Below, in pieces: positions 36,617-47,161 of a stretch of 64,000 nucleotides of DNA. Source of the stretch: Shewanella inventionis (GTDB lineage Bacteria > Pseudomonadota > Gammaproteobacteria > Enterobacterales > Shewanellaceae). Every line of letters starts with the position of its first letter. The first letter of the stretch is position 1. The notes beneath the pieces are model-generated. The model saw nothing but the letters and a program-made list of their open reading frames with translations. It did not search any database and was not told where the DNA came from. The position numbers and the translations under genes were made by a program. The DNA lies in NCBI RefSeq assembly GCF_014641855.1, contig NZ_BMII01000027.1, positions 1 to 64,000 of the forward strand, given 5' to 3'.

Positions 36617-38032
36617 ATGAGTAACGCAAACGTTCAACCTTTAACTGACTGTAATACGACGTCCTCAGCCAAAAAAGCTAAGGCGCTTTATTGGCTTGGC
36701 GATGATCTTCGTTTAGCTGACAATGCCATTTTGTCAGATATTTCCCAAAATGCTCAACAGCTTATGCTTGTGTACTGCATTGAGCCGCAATGGTTTGCAA
36801 AGGCCCAATACCAAGCACAGTATTTGGGGAAACATAGGCTAAAATTCTTACTTGAGTCGTTGCAAGCGTTAGACGAGGCACTGAGTCAATATGGTCAGCA
36901 ACTGCATATAATGTATGGTCAGGCGCAGCTGTGTTTACCATATTTAATTAACACTCATGATATTACGCGAGTTTACCGAAGCGACCATGGCGGTGCAGAT
37001 GAGCGCGCCAAATGGCAAGCGATTAAACAACAGTGCGATTCAAATACTGAATTTACAACATTTACTACCCAAACCTTGTTTAGCTCACAGCAACTTCCTT
37101 TTGAGTTAGATGAACTTCCACCTAGCTTTAGCCAATTTCGAAAACTAGTGAACAACAGCCATTTTGAAGCAGTGAAAGATGAAGTCACTTGGTTGCCGCC
37201 TATGGTTGCTCTAAAGTCACAAGATAAATTAATACAAAAATGGGTCGCTTATCCTGATTGGTTACCACAAACACATATGCTTAGTAATGTCTTTAGCGGC
37301 GGCGAATTACAAGGCAAACTGCAATTAGGAAGTTATTTTGCATCAAACTTAGCCCACAGTTACAAAATTGTGCGAAACGAACTCGCTGGATGGGAGCACT
37401 CAACTAAGTTTTCTCCTTGGTTGGCTAATGGCTGTTTATCTGCTCGACAAGTGTTGTCTGCATTACACGAATTTGAATCGCAACATGGGGCTAATGAGTC
37501 ATCTCGATGGATTGAATATGAGTTATTGTGGCGCGAATATTTTCATTGGTATGCACATAAATTTAACAACAAACTATTTTGGTTTTCAGGGATAACGGGC
37601 AAAAAGCCTTTAACCAGTTTTTATGCCAAGCGGTTGCAATCATGGAAAACGGCAACCACTCCTTACCCGCTAGTAAATGCATTAATGACGCAGTTAAATC
37701 AAACAGGCTATATGTCTAATCGTGGAAGACAAATAGTGGCCAGTTGTTTAATTCATGAATTGCAATGTGATTGGCGTTACGGTGCGGCTTACTTTCAGCA
37801 ACAATTAATCGATTATGATGTAGCAATTAATTGGGGTAATTGGCAATATTTAGCTGGTGTGGGGGCCGATCCTCGAGGATCTAGACGGTTTAATCTCGCC
37901 AAGCAGCAACAGATATATGATCCTCAAGGTCAGTTTATTAAAGCTTGGCTTGGCAGTGTGGCTTTGCAGCAAAATAGCATTAAGCTCGTTAGCGAACTTG
38001 ATGGTGTCGACATGGCCGATTGGCCTTGTTAA
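36617..38032 (+). CDS. DASH family cryptochrome
   Basis: The 471-residue product has an N-terminal photolyase alpha/beta domain (ALYWLGDDLRLADNAIL) and a C-terminal FAD domain with SRWIEYELLWREYFHW, MSNRGRQIVASCLIHELQCDWRYGAAYFQQQLIDYDVAINWGNWQYLAGVGADPRGSRRFN, the typical DASH-cryptochrome signature. Cry-DASH proteins bind FAD and a folate antenna and repair cyclobutane dimers in single-stranded or looped DNA. It is somewhat short but has the key segments. Confidence 0.92.
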   Translation: MSNANVQPLTDCNTTSSAKKAKALYWLGDDLRLADNAILSDISQNAQQLMLVYCIEPQWFAKAQYQAQYLGKHRLKFLLESLQALDEALSQYGQQLHIMYGQAQLCLPYLINTHDITRVYRSDHGGADERAKWQAIKQQCDSNTEFTTFTTQTLFSSQQLPFELDELPPSFSQFRKLVNNSHFEAVKDEVTWLPPMVALKSQDKLIQKWVAYPDWLPQTHMLSNVFSGGELQGKLQLGSYFASNLAHSYKIVRNELAGWEHSTKFSPWLANGCLSARQVLSALHEFESQHGANESSRWIEYELLWREYFHWYAHKFNNKLFWFSGITGKKPLTSFYAKRLQSWKTATTPYPLVNALMTQLNQTGYMSNRGRQIVASCLIHELQCDWRYGAAYFQQQLIDYDVAINWGNWQYLAGVGADPRGSRRFNLAKQQQIYDPQGQFIKAWLGSVALQQNSIKLVSELDGVDMADWPC

Positions 38033-38163
38033 TAAAGCGATTGGTATTTTTTGGCACGTCATATTTTGTGCACTGCTAATCAGTTTTGGTTTGCTTGTTT
38101 GACCTTTATTGTGCAAACCAGTACCCTTCGGTTTCATTGATATGAATTAACAAGAGTATCACT

Positions 38164-38463
38164 ATGTCTGTCGAACAAATCATTACAGATAAATTGAGTC
38201 AAGCCTTTGCACCAGTGCACCTTGAGGTGATTAATGAAAGTAATCGTCATCATGTGCCGCCTAACTCAGAAACCCATTTTAAAGTAGTCATTGTCAGCGA
38301 GCTGTTTAACGAGCAACGTTTATTGGCTCGCCATCGTTTAGTTAATCAAGCTTTAGCAGATGAACTAGCAAGCGGTGTACATGCCTTATCAATTAATGTT
38401 TACACTGAAGCTGAATGGCAGTCATTAGATGCGGTACCAAGAACACCTAACTGCAAAGGATAG
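38164..38463 (+). CDS. bolA: BolA family protein
   Basis: The 99-residue product has the BolA fold: LSQAFAPVHLEVINESNRHHVPPNSETHFKVVIVS, with the conserved His of ETHFKV, and LARHRLVNQALADELASGVHALSINVYTEAEW. BolA proteins partner monothiol glutaredoxins in iron-sulfur handling and act in the cell-shape/biofilm response. It is monocistronic with a terminator about 80 bases after it. Confidence 0.92.
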   Translation: MSVEQIITDKLSQAFAPVHLEVINESNRHHVPPNSETHFKVVIVSELFNEQRLLARHRLVNQALADELASGVHALSINVYTEAEWQSLDAVPRTPNCKG

Positions 38464-38848
38464 GGGTTAACACTCGCTGAGATTCACTAATATCAACGTT
38501 CAGCTTGAGATAACAAAATTAATTTAATCAGTACGTTAAGCGATAAAGCCTCACAAGTTAGTGAGGTTTTTTTATTGGTGCAATCGTTGCCAGATGTGAC
38601 GAATATGTTAAATTAACCTTAACATGGTGCAAAATATGCGATATGCAGATTAAACCGTTCATACTTTGCGCAACGAGTATCGCTCTTATTAAATTTGACG
38701 CAGTGATGTATTCACCGCTCGTTTACCGTCAGTCAACGCTTGTGCATTCGTTAATTTTTCGGTTACTAAAAGCATTGTTCTTGTCGCTATGAGGTTGATT
38801 TTTATGATGTAGAGCAACCATTATGCTCTAAAAACTAAGGATATTATC
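38464..38848 (+). other. Intergenic region 3' of bolA
   Basis: It holds the bolA terminator (38545-38573) and then about 275 bases without a credible ORF. Near its end, TAGAGC (38810-38815) and GCTCTA (38825-38830) form a hairpin immediately upstream of the AAGGA ribosome site of the TRAP binding protein gene. I saw no known riboswitch pattern. Confidence 0.5.
38545..38573 (+). terminator. Terminator of bolA
   Basis: CCTCAC/GTGAGG stem extended by A-T pairs, with a 6-nt loop and seven T residues. Confidence 0.85.
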
Positions 38849-39949
38849 ATGGGTATGCTGAAACAGGCCGGTTGGGTAATCGGGTTAGTTTTTTTATTAG
38901 GTTGTGAACCAGAACCACCTATGTCGACGCCTGTTACTGAATCATCTGTGATACCACATCAAGTGATTAAGTGGCGTTTAGCAACTTCTTGGCCCAAAAA
39001 TCTTGCAGGTTTGGGCATGGCTCCTGAGCGGTTTGCTGAGTTAGTTGAGCAAATGTCTAATGGGCGTTTATCAATTGATGTCTATGGTGCAGGGGAGTTG
39101 ATGCCGGCATTATCTGTTTTTGATGGTGTTAGCACTGGCACGGTAGAAATGGGGCACAGCGCTGCTTATTACTGGAAAGGCAAAGCCCCGGCTTCGCAGT
39201 TTTTCTCTTCAATTCCTTTTGGATTAACCGCTCAACAAATGAACGCATGGCTTTTTTATGGCGGCGGTTTAGAGTTGTGGGAGGAGGTCTATCAACCATT
39301 CGGTATTTTACCTTTACCTGGAGGTAATACGGGCATGCAAATGGGCGGATGGTTTAATAAGCTTATTGTGTCTCCGGACGACTTTAAAGGGCTAAAAATG
39401 CGCCTGCCAGGCATTGGCGGTGAAGTGCTCAAAAAGTTGGGTGCAGTGCCAGTTGATGCTTTGGCTGGTCGAGAGTTATATGGCGCATTACAAACGGGGG
39501 CGATAGACGCCGCCGAATGGGTTGGACCTTATAACGATTTACCATTAGGGCTGAATCAGGTGGCTAAATATTATTATTATCCCGGTTGGCACGAGCCGGG
39601 TTCAACCATGGAATTCTTAATCAATAAGCAAGCGTTTGCAGCATTACCAAATGATTTACAAATGATTGTTAAAGTGGCTGCTCGTGCGGTGAATCAAGAT
39701 ATGCTTGACGATTACACCCAAGGCCATATATCTGCAATGGACACTCTGATTAATGAACATGGCGTGACGGTTAAGCCGTTTCCAGACGCTGTGATTTTTG
39801 CGTTAAAAAATGCACGAGATGAGGTGTTGGCGCAAGAGGCTGCTAAAGATCCATTATTTGCTAAAGTATTACAGGCATATCTAACGAATGAAGCGTCTGT
39901 TAAACGTTACTTTAACTATACAGAAGCTGCCTTAAACCATGTTGAATAA
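38849..39949 (+). CDS. TRAP transporter substrate-binding lipoprotein (DctP-type), orphan
   Basis: The 366-residue product has a lipobox (FLLGCEPEPP, Cys19) and the DctP/TakP fold: KWRLATSWPKNLAGLGMAPERFAELVEQMSNGRLSIDVYGAGEL, a PLPGGNTGMQMGGWFNK loop, FKGLKMRLPGIGGEVLKKLGAVPVDALAGRELYGALQTGAIDAAEWVGPYND. The last motif with Arg and Trp binds carboxylates in keto-acid members such as TakP. TRAP permease genes (DctQM) are not adjacent. It may serve a remote permease or bind ligands for signalling. Confidence 0.88.
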   Translation: MGMLKQAGWVIGLVFLLGCEPEPPMSTPVTESSVIPHQVIKWRLATSWPKNLAGLGMAPERFAELVEQMSNGRLSIDVYGAGELMPALSVFDGVSTGTVEMGHSAAYYWKGKAPASQFFSSIPFGLTAQQMNAWLFYGGGLELWEEVYQPFGILPLPGGNTGMQMGGWFNKLIVSPDDFKGLKMRLPGIGGEVLKKLGAVPVDALAGRELYGALQTGAIDAAEWVGPYNDLPLGLNQVAKYYYYPGWHEPGSTMEFLINKQAFAALPNDLQMIVKVAARAVNQDMLDDYTQGHISAMDTLINEHGVTVKPFPDAVIFALKNARDEVLAQEAAKDPLFAKVLQAYLTNEASVKRYFNYTEAALNHVE

Positions 39950-40047
39950 AATGATGCACACACAAGCTGTAGCGTAGCCGCAATAGTGATATTATTTAGA
40001 TATTGAGCTGAAACATCGCCAATTAACTTTATATTCTGGAGAGAACA

Positions 40048-40557
40048 ATGCCTTTATTAGACAGTTTTACCGTAGATCATACTCGCATGAATGCTCCTGC
40101 TGTGCGGGTTGCAAAACACATGAGCACCCCAAGTGGCGATGCAATCACTGTGTTTGATTTGCGTTTTTGCGCGCCGAATAAAGACATTTTAAGCGAGCGC
40201 GGTATTCATACGCTCGAGCATTTATTTGCCGGTTTTATGCGTGATCACTTAAATGGTAACGGTGTTGAAATTATCGATATTTCGCCAATGGGATGCCGTA
40301 CAGGCTTTTACATGAGTTTGATCGGTCAGCCGTCTGAAAGTGCCGTTGCCGATGCATGGCTTGCTGCTATGGTTGATGTGACTAATGTGGTTGATCAAAA
40401 AGACATTCCTGAGTTGAATGAATATCAATGTGGTACTTACGAAATGCATTCTCTAACGGAAGCACAAGACATTGCCCGAATGATTATTGCTGCTGGTGTA
40501 AGTGTTAACCTAAATGATGATTTAAAGCTAAGCGATGAAATTTTAGGTAATCTATAA
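40048..40557 (+). CDS. luxS: S-ribosylhomocysteine lyase LuxS
   Basis: LuxS cleaves S-ribosylhomocysteine to homocysteine and DPD, the autoinducer-2 precursor, in the activated methyl cycle. The 169-residue product has HTLEHLF with metal ligands His54 and His58, catalytic Glu57, CRTGFYM with Cys83 and the third metal ligand Cys128 in [10 protein letters not shown]. Length matches the family exactly. GGAGAG precedes the ATG. It is monocistronic with its own terminator. Confidence 0.97.
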   Translation: MPLLDSFTVDHTRMNAPAVRVAKHMSTPSGDAITVFDLRFCAPNKDILSERGIHTLEHLFAGFMRDHLNGNGVEIIDISPMGCRTGFYMSLIGQPSESAVADAWLAAMVDVTNVVDQKDIPELNEYQCGTYEMHSLTEAQDIARMIIAAGVSVNLNDDLKLSDEILGNL

Positions 40558-40575
40558 ACATTTATTTAGCATTAG

Positions 40576-40600
40576 AAAGCGGCTTAGGCCGCTTTTTTTG
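40576..40600 (+). terminator. Terminator of luxS
   Basis: AAAGCGGC/GCCGCTTT stem with a short TTAG loop and a T-run. Confidence 0.9.
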
Positions 40601-40730
40601 TTATTAAATCGCCAAATTATGGATTAAACGTTATCAGTATGCTGTTTTTATGTCACTGAAACCGTTATTGTATCGAGCATAATAAGAGATATTGTATTTT
40701 GCACGACCAGACACATATACGGAGATAAAC

Positions 40731-42803
40731 ATGTCTAACCATCCATTTGGCTTGTCAGTCATTGCGGCAGCCGTCTTTTTTGCTTGCCATTCAACTCAAG
40801 CTGTTGCTGAAACCGTTACTGAATCAATTGATAAAGCAAATAATCAGCTTGATATAGCGCAATCAAGTCAACATCAATTTCATTATCGCCAAAGTGATAT
40901 TGCCATAGGTCTAACTGGTGCAACTGTATTGCCTGGCGCTTCTCAAGCTAACCTTGAGTTAATGCATCGTGGCGTATCTGACGGTGTTGCAATCATGCAA
41001 GATGGTATTTTCTTTTCTCCTGCGCCATATTCTGGCCAAAATTTAGTATTGCAACCCAATTTACAGCAACAACAAAGTGCGACCCTGTCTGGCATGACTA
41101 GTGTGGTCGATGGCTCAGAAGCTGCTTTTGGTAAACTTGAATATCAGTCTGTTGCGATCAGTGATAAAAAATATGCTGGTAAGTTTAATGTTGAGGTTAA
41201 TGATGACGCCGACTATGGCGGTGGTGTTGTCGTTAGCGGTACCACTAAAGAATACGGCATGTTATTGGCCCTTGATTATCAATCGGCATCGGATGAAGTG
41301 GGTTATGCATTAGATAAAGATGCTGATACCAAACAAACCGATATTATGTTCAAGATTGATGCTGATAGCCTACCAGGGGCGCGAAATAAACAAACCACAG
41401 AATTCAGTTATCAGTACTCTAGCCAAGAAACACAGCAAGGTACGCTCGGTTTAACCAACACTGATTTTGAGCTAGTCCCAAATCAACGCTATGCTGCTGC
41501 AAATATTGATTTTACTGACGGTGAGCGCCAACGCTATGTGTTAGCGCATAAACTGTTATTGTCGAAAACGTCAACAGTCGCAACCGATTTTTATTATCAA
41601 ACCTATTCACAAAAAACAGCGGACATGATGTTTGTTGATGGTCAAACGATAAGTAATGCTTTGTTAAGTGAGATTGCGGCGTTTGAAATCACCCCAACAA
41701 CAGACGGCATGAACTTAGGTGCATTAACTAAAGATAACGATTTTGCTGGATTTGGCGTGCAAACCAAAGGCGTGAGTATGTATGGTGAGCATCAAGTGAC
41801 ATACAGTGCTCGTTATCATACTGATAAAGCTGAAATGGAGTTAGGCAACCAAGATTGGATGTGGGGTCAAGACTTATCGTTAACGTCAGCCAGTGATAAT
41901 GCCGCTATTGCGGTATACAAAGATGATGCTTCTTCATTTTTGTCCGCGGTAGATACCAAACTCAACTATGGCCAATTGTCAGTCAATTTAGGGTTAGGGT
42001 ATGAGCATGTAAGCGTTTCTCGTAGTGTCAGTGATGATTATGATCTGGTGTCTGCAGACTTCTCTGACGATGGTTGGATGCCTTCAGTTGAAGTGGCTTA
42101 TACCGCTGGGGGCTGGTCTGCAGCAGCACAGGCTAAACAAGCTTGGACTGCAGCATCAGCTGGAAACCTTGAGCAAAAAGCGCAAGAAGCATTGCAATAT
42201 CAATTAGCCGTAGCTTACAAGCAAGACTCATTAGCGTTGGCTATGACCGCCTATATGCATGATTATGATAATCAACATGTAGGTTGTATGTTTGGTATGG
42301 TTTGTGGTGTTGAGCAAATTACATTGCAAGAAAACATTGAGGATGTAACGGTAAACGGTCTTGATTTTTCTGTTGAATATGGCTTGATGTTTGACAGTTT
42401 CTCCATTCCTTTAAAAGCAAAATATCAATACACCCAAGCTGAGTCTGATGTTGGTTATTGCTCAAGTTACAATGGGTGTTTTGATGGTGATACTCAGTTA
42501 CCTTGGGTACCTAAACAGCAATTAACGTTAAGTTCTGGTGTTGTTGTGGGGGATCTCTCTGTAATAGCACAGGCGCTATACCAGTCAGAATTAGAATATG
42601 CAGGTAATCTAAATGACTTTGGTGCTGTTGATAGTCAGTGGAAAGTCGATCTTGCTGCGAGTTATCAGGTTACTCAGCAGCATGAAGTGTATTTGCGTGT
42701 AGAAAATTTATTTGACGAAACCTTAGTGGCAAGTAGAACAGTAGCTGGCCGTCAGGCTCAATCAGAAATGACAACCTATATTGGATATCAAGCTCGTTTC
42801 TAA
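40731..42803 (+). CDS. FecA-like TonB-dependent outer-membrane receptor with reduced plug
   Basis: The 690-residue product from the ATG at 40731 (GGAG seven bases upstream) has a clean signal peptide ending near TQAVA-ETV. The mature protein soon reads LELMHRGVSDGVAIMQDGIFFSPAPYS, a match to the conserved LRGVdpsrsaxVxlMeDGvPIaPAPYS core of FecA-type plugs, followed by a roughly 550-residue beta-barrel with many aromatic-rich strands and a C-terminal NLFDETLVASRTVAGRQ...YIGYQARF. Normally about 100 more residues (TonB box, first plug half) precede that core. Only a loose TonB-box-like ETVTES is seen, so TonB coupling is in doubt. The ligand is unknown. Confidence 0.8.
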   Translation: MSNHPFGLSVIAAAVFFACHSTQAVAETVTESIDKANNQLDIAQSSQHQFHYRQSDIAIGLTGATVLPGASQANLELMHRGVSDGVAIMQDGIFFSPAPYSGQNLVLQPNLQQQQSATLSGMTSVVDGSEAAFGKLEYQSVAISDKKYAGKFNVEVNDDADYGGGVVVSGTTKEYGMLLALDYQSASDEVGYALDKDADTKQTDIMFKIDADSLPGARNKQTTEFSYQYSSQETQQGTLGLTNTDFELVPNQRYAAANIDFTDGERQRYVLAHKLLLSKTSTVATDFYYQTYSQKTADMMFVDGQTISNALLSEIAAFEITPTTDGMNLGALTKDNDFAGFGVQTKGVSMYGEHQVTYSARYHTDKAEMELGNQDWMWGQDLSLTSASDNAAIAVYKDDASSFLSAVDTKLNYGQLSVNLGLGYEHVSVSRSVSDDYDLVSADFSDDGWMPSVEVAYTAGGWSAAAQAKQAWTAASAGNLEQKAQEALQYQLAVAYKQDSLALAMTAYMHDYDNQHVGCMFGMVCGVEQITLQENIEDVTVNGLDFSVEYGLMFDSFSIPLKAKYQYTQAESDVGYCSSYNGCFDGDTQLPWVPKQQLTLSSGVVVGDLSVIAQALYQSELEYAGNLNDFGAVDSQWKVDLAASYQVTQQHEVYLRVENLFDETLVASRTVAGRQAQSEMTTYIGYQARF

Positions 42804-42844
42804 GTCTTGCCTCACTGAAATTTATTCAATAAATAAAACAATAT

Positions 42845-42885
42845 CAGCAACTCAAGCGTACTAAAACGTGAGTTGCTGTTTTTTT
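42845..42885 (+). terminator. Terminator of the receptor gene
   Basis: CAGCAACTCA/TGAGTTGCTG, 10 bp, with an inner CGT/ACG extension and seven T residues. Confidence 0.88.
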
Positions 42886-43212
42886 GGATGACAAGATAGA
42901 TAAAATTATTTCGATAAATATTAATGCTATAGTATGTCAAATTGAAGATTTGTCGTGATGGTTTCAAACACTTACTTTATACAGTGAGCTCGAGTTAAAT
43001 TCTATCGTTCGACTAAGGTATAGGTATGAAAACACCTATAATTTTCGTGGCGATAGTCTCATATTTACGGTAAAATGCGCGCGACCAGCGTGATTGCGAT
43101 CGCATTTTCGTATTAAATCTGCGCCAGCTCAAATGGCAAGTATTTGTTAATACTTTGTTTTTGCAGCGGAACGTGGCGCATTGTCTTTCCTTCAAACGTA
43201 GTGCTTGTGGAT
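42886..43212 (+). promoter_or_regulatory. Upstream region of the nqr operon
   Basis: About 325 bases without a convincing ORF. It holds a TATAGGT/ACCTATA inverted repeat (43019-43040) and an AAAATGCG/CGCATTTT pair (43073-43110). The promoter of nqrA must be here, but no single -10/-35 pair stands out clearly. Confidence 0.4.
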
Positions 43213-44547
43213 ATGATTACAATTAAGAAAGGATTGGAACTGCCTATAGCAGGCGGACCAGAGCAAGTTATCCATAATGGCCCAGCCATTAGACACGTAG
43301 CTACTTTGGGTGAAGAGTATATTGGCTTACGTCCAACGATGAAGATCAAAGTGGGCGATAAAGTGCAAAAAGGCCAGGTTCTTTTTGAAGATAAAAAGAA
43401 TTTAGGCGTTAAATATACGGCTTTAGCCAGTGGTACTATATTAGAAATCAACCGAGGTGCAAGACGTGTACTTCAGTCTGTAGTTATTGCTGTAGAAGGT
43501 AACGATAGCGTTACTTTTGCTCAATATGATGCAGATAAACTAGACACGTTAGACGGCCAGGCAGTTCGTGATAATCTGATTGAATCAGGTTTGTGGACCG
43601 CTTTGCGTACACGCCCTTTCAGTAAAGTGCCTGCTGTAGATGCTACTGCTGCTGGTATTTTCGTTACTGCAATTGATACTCAACCTCTTGCTGCCGATCC
43701 TGTGGTAGTCATCGCTGAACATAAAGACGATTTTGCTAATGGCCTTAAGGTGTTAGCACGATTAACTGAAGGTAAAGTTTACCTATGTAAAGCGTCAGGT
43801 GCTGATATCCCTGCAGCTAACGCGCAAGTTGAAGAATTTGCGGGTAAACACCCAGCAGGTTTAGTGGGTACCCACATTCATCATGTTCTCCCAGCTTCTG
43901 CAACCCGCAGTGTATGGCATGTAGGTTATCAAGATGTGATTGCGATTGGCCAGTTATTCACCCAAGGTGTGTTAAACACTGAGCGTGTAGTGGCTATTGG
44001 CGGTCCAAGTGCAAAACAACCTCGTCTAGTTCGTACTGTATTGGGTGCAAGCACGGCTGAACTTACTGCAAATGAAACCGTAGGTGATGCAGTACGTGTT
44101 GTGTCTGGTTCGGTATTAAGTGGCCGCACAGCCGTTGGACCTCATGCTTATTTAGGTCGTTACCATCAGCAAGTGAGTGTACTTGAAGAAGGTACCGAAA
44201 AAGAATTGTTTGGCTGGGCAATGCCAGGTGCCAACAAGTTCTCTATCACTCGTGCATTTTTAGGTCACCTAAGCCCATCACGTTTGTTTAACATGACCAC
44301 CAGTACGGGTGGTTCTGATCGTGCAATGGTACCGATTGGTAACTACGAACGCGTGATGCCGTTAGATATTTTACCTACTATGCTACTTCGTGACCTTGTC
44401 TCTGGGGACTTTGATGGTGCAGCTCGTTTAGGCGCATTAGAGTTAGATGAAGAAGATTTGGCATTGTGTACGTTCGTATGTCCAGGTAAGTATGATTACG
44501 CTTCATATTTACGTGATTGTCTAGATACGATCGAGAGGGAAGGCTAA
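43213..44547 (+). CDS. nqrA: Na+-translocating NADH:ubiquinone reductase subunit A
   Basis: Peripheral cytoplasmic subunit of Na+-NQR, involved in quinone binding. The 444-residue product starts [18 protein letters not shown] and has [25 protein letters not shown] and a C-terminal [18 protein letters not shown], all family signatures. A longer open frame begins at 43144, but only this start fits the family's N-terminus. The stop shares one base with the nqrB start. Confidence 0.96.
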   Translation: MITIKKGLELPIAGGPEQVIHNGPAIRHVATLGEEYIGLRPTMKIKVGDKVQKGQVLFEDKKNLGVKYTALASGTILEINRGARRVLQSVVIAVEGNDSVTFAQYDADKLDTLDGQAVRDNLIESGLWTALRTRPFSKVPAVDATAAGIFVTAIDTQPLAADPVVVIAEHKDDFANGLKVLARLTEGKVYLCKASGADIPAANAQVEEFAGKHPAGLVGTHIHHVLPASATRSVWHVGYQDVIAIGQLFTQGVLNTERVVAIGGPSAKQPRLVRTVLGASTAELTANETVGDAVRVVSGSVLSGRTAVGPHAYLGRYHQQVSVLEEGTEKELFGWAMPGANKFSITRAFLGHLSPSRLFNMTTSTGGSDRAMVPIGNYERVMPLDILPTMLLRDLVSGDFDGAARLGALELDEEDLALCTFVCPGKYDYASYLRDCLDTIEREG

Positions 44548-45746
44548 TGAGCTTGAAAGATTTTATCGAGCGTATTGAACCGCAATTTGAAAAAGGCGGT
44601 AAGTACGAAAAGTGGTATGCCCTTTATGAAGCGGCAGCTACTGTATTCTACACTCCAGGTAAAGTGAACCACGGTAAAACCCATGTTCGCGATAACCTTG
44701 ACCTAAAACGTATGATGATTACGGTTTGGGCTTGTACATTCCCAGCGATGTTTTTTGGTATGTACAACGTAGGCCTACAAGCGCAAATTGCTCTGGCAGC
44801 CGGTTTTGGTACTCCAGATGTGTGGCAAGTTGGCTTATTTGAACTATTGGGTGCACAGCTTAGCGCTGATTCAGGCGTAGCATCCTTGATGTTTTATGGT
44901 GCCTGTTTCTTCCTACCGATATACGCAGTGACGTTTGTTGTCGGCGGTTTCTGGGAAGTACTGTTTGCCTCTGTGCGTGGACATGAAGTAAACGAAGGTT
45001 TCTTCGTCACCTCTGTACTATTTGCCTTAACCTTACCCGCTACTATCCCATTATGGATGGTGGCTTTAGGTATCACCTTTGGTGTGGTTGTAGCAAAAGA
45101 AATCTTTGGTGGTACAGGGCGTAACTTCTTAAACCCAGCCTTAGCAGGCCGTGCTTTCTTGTTCTTTGCTTACCCATTAAGCATGTCTGGTGATACCTCA
45201 TGGGTAGTTGCCGACGGCTATTCTGGCGCAACAGCATTGAGCCAAGCGGCACAAGGTACTTTTGACTACAGCTCAAATGCAAACTGGTTAGATGCCTTTA
45301 TGGGCTTTATTCCTGGTTCTGTTGGTGAAGTCTCTACATTTGCTATTTTGTTAGGTGGTTTGGTCATCATCTACACTCGCATCGCTTCATGGCGTATTGT
45401 GGGCGGCGTGATGTTAGGTATGGTGGCGATTTCAATGTTGTTGAATGCCATTGGCAGCGACACTAACCCTATGTTTGCTATGCCTTGGCACTGGCACTTG
45501 GTACTTGGTGGTTTTGCTTTCGGTATGATGTTCATGGCGACAGATCCTGTTTCTGCCTCGTTCACTAATACTGCTAAATGGGCTTACGGTTTCTTAATCG
45601 GTGCAATGGTTGTGTTTATCCGTGTGATTAACCCTGCATTCCCTGAAGGTATGATGTTAGCTATCCTATTTGCTAACCTATTTGCTCCTTTATTTGACCA
45701 TTTCGTAGTACAGGCAAATATCAAGCGGAGGATTGCTCGTGGCTAG
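44547..45746 (+). CDS. nqrB: Na+-NQR subunit B
   Basis: Integral membrane subunit with covalent FMN and a riboflavin site, part of the sodium pathway. The 399-residue product starts [29 protein letters not shown], has about ten membrane segments, and SGATALSQ with Thr229, the expected flavin-attachment threonine. The last eight bases overlap nqrC. Confidence 0.96.
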   Translation: MSLKDFIERIEPQFEKGGKYEKWYALYEAAATVFYTPGKVNHGKTHVRDNLDLKRMMITVWACTFPAMFFGMYNVGLQAQIALAAGFGTPDVWQVGLFELLGAQLSADSGVASLMFYGACFFLPIYAVTFVVGGFWEVLFASVRGHEVNEGFFVTSVLFALTLPATIPLWMVALGITFGVVVAKEIFGGTGRNFLNPALAGRAFLFFAYPLSMSGDTSWVVADGYSGATALSQAAQGTFDYSSNANWLDAFMGFIPGSVGEVSTFAILLGGLVIIYTRIASWRIVGGVMLGMVAISMLLNAIGSDTNPMFAMPWHWHLVLGGFAFGMMFMATDPVSASFTNTAKWAYGFLIGAMVVFIRVINPAFPEGMMLAILFANLFAPLFDHFVVQANIKRRIARG

Positions 45747-46524
45747 TAATAAAGATTCGTTCGGTAGAACGCTATTTGTTGTTGTCGGCTTATGTCTTAT
45801 TTGTTCTGTGCTTGTATCGACTGCTGCGGTTGTTTTAAAACCAACTCAGCAAGAAAATAAGCTACTCGATAAGCAAAAGTACATTCTTGAAGCGGCAAGC
45901 TTAATCAACACCAAAGAAGGTAAAGTGACAAAGCAAGACATTCTGAGCAAGTATAATCAGTATGTTGAAGCGCGTTTAGTTGACCTAAAAACCGGTGAGT
46001 TTGCAGAAGGTGATGCGAATCTTTACGACCAACGTAAAGCATCGCGTGACACAAGCATGTCTTCTATCCCTGAAAACGACATCGCTTCAATTAAGCGCGT
46101 AGCTGATAAAGCCGTTGTTTATTTAGTTCGTGATGACGAAGGTAAATTAACCAGCGTTATTCTACCTGTTCATGGTTATGGCCTATGGTCGACCATGTAT
46201 GCGTTTTTGGCTTTAGAAGCTGACTTAAACACGATTCAAGGCTTAGTGTATTACGACCAAGCTGAAACACCGGGTTTAGGTGGTGAAGTTGAAAATCCAA
46301 AATGGAAAGCATTGTGGAAAGGTAAACAGTTATTCGATGCTCAAGGCGACTTAGCTATCAGCGTAACTAAAAATCCTGCAGTGGCTAGCTCTGTACATGG
46401 TGTGGATGCACTTTCTGGTGCAACTTTAACCAGTAACGGTGTTCAACACTCATTGCAGTTTTGGTTAGGTAAAGAAGGCTTTGCAAGCTTTATCGCTAAA
46501 GCACGCAACGGAGGGTTAAGCTAA
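45739..46524 (+). CDS. nqrC: Na+-NQR subunit C
   Basis: Membrane-anchored periplasmic FMN subunit. The 261-residue product has an N-terminal membrane helix ([24 protein letters not shown]) and [11 protein letters not shown] with Thr229, the FMN attachment site that the flavin transferase modifies. The GTG at 45739 has GGAGG seven bases upstream; a TTG at 45733 is the alternative. The stop shares one base with nqrD. Confidence 0.95.
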   Translation: MASNKDSFGRTLFVVVGLCLICSVLVSTAAVVLKPTQQENKLLDKQKYILEAASLINTKEGKVTKQDILSKYNQYVEARLVDLKTGEFAEGDANLYDQRKASRDTSMSSIPENDIASIKRVADKAVVYLVRDDEGKLTSVILPVHGYGLWSTMYAFLALEADLNTIQGLVYYDQAETPGLGGEVENPKWKALWKGKQLFDAQGDLAISVTKNPAVASSVHGVDALSGATLTSNGVQHSLQFWLGKEGFASFIAKARNGGLS

Positions 46525-47156
46525 TGGCTGACGCTAAAGAACTTAAACAGGTTCTGACCGGACCGATTATTAACAATAACCCAATTGCACTGCAAATTTT
46601 GGGTGTGTGTAGTGCGCTTGCTGTAACCAGTAAAATGGAAACAGCATTAGTAATGACGATTGCGTTAACGGCGGTAACAGCGTTTTCTAACCTGTTTATT
46701 TCGCTTATTCGTAATCACATTCCTAGTAGCGTGCGTATTATTGTACAGATGACCATTATTGCTTCATTGGTAATTGTGGTTGACCAAGTATTACAAGCTT
46801 ATGCATACGGGATTGCTAAACAGTTATCGGTATTCGTTGGTTTGATTATTACAAACTGTATCGTAATGGGCCGTGCAGAAGCTTACGCTATGAAAACACC
46901 CCCAATGATGAGCTTTATGGATGGTATCGGTAACGGTTTAGGTTACGGTGCTATTTTGTTATCAGTTGGTTTTGTGCGTGAACTATTTGGTAATGGTTCA
47001 TTATTTGGCGTAGAAATCCTCAGCAAAATCTCTGACGGTGGTTGGTATCAGCCTAACGGTTTATTACTGCTTCCACCAAGTGCGTTCTTCTTGATCGGTG
47101 GTTTGATTTGGTTGATCCGTACTTATAAGCCAGAGCAAGTTGAAGCAAAAGGGTAA
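46524..47156 (+). CDS. nqrD: Na+-NQR subunit D
   Basis: A 210-residue integral membrane subunit with six hydrophobic segments. It has the paired [18 protein letters not shown] and [17 protein letters not shown] segments of the NqrD/NqrE pair, which hold Cys residues for an intramembrane iron site at the NqrD/E interface. It lies five bases before nqrE. Confidence 0.95.
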   Translation: MADAKELKQVLTGPIINNNPIALQILGVCSALAVTSKMETALVMTIALTAVTAFSNLFISLIRNHIPSSVRIIVQMTIIASLVIVVDQVLQAYAYGIAKQLSVFVGLIITNCIVMGRAEAYAMKTPPMMSFMDGIGNGLGYGAILLSVGFVRELFGNGSLFGVEILSKISDGGWYQPNGLLLLPPSAFFLIGGLIWLIRTYKPEQVEAKG

Positions 47157-47161
47157 ACGCA

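Noticed and set aside
38001..38102. 33-codon hydrophobic ORF overlapping the end of the cryptochrome gene
   Set aside because: The hydrophobic stretch is tempting as a small membrane protein, but there is no Shine-Dalgarno and it overlaps the cryptochrome coding sequence by 32 bases.
43073..43110. AAAATGCG/CGCATTTT inverted repeat and GCGATCGC octamer upstream of nqrA
   Set aside because: Short and too far apart to be a convincing operator; noted only as part of the upstream region.
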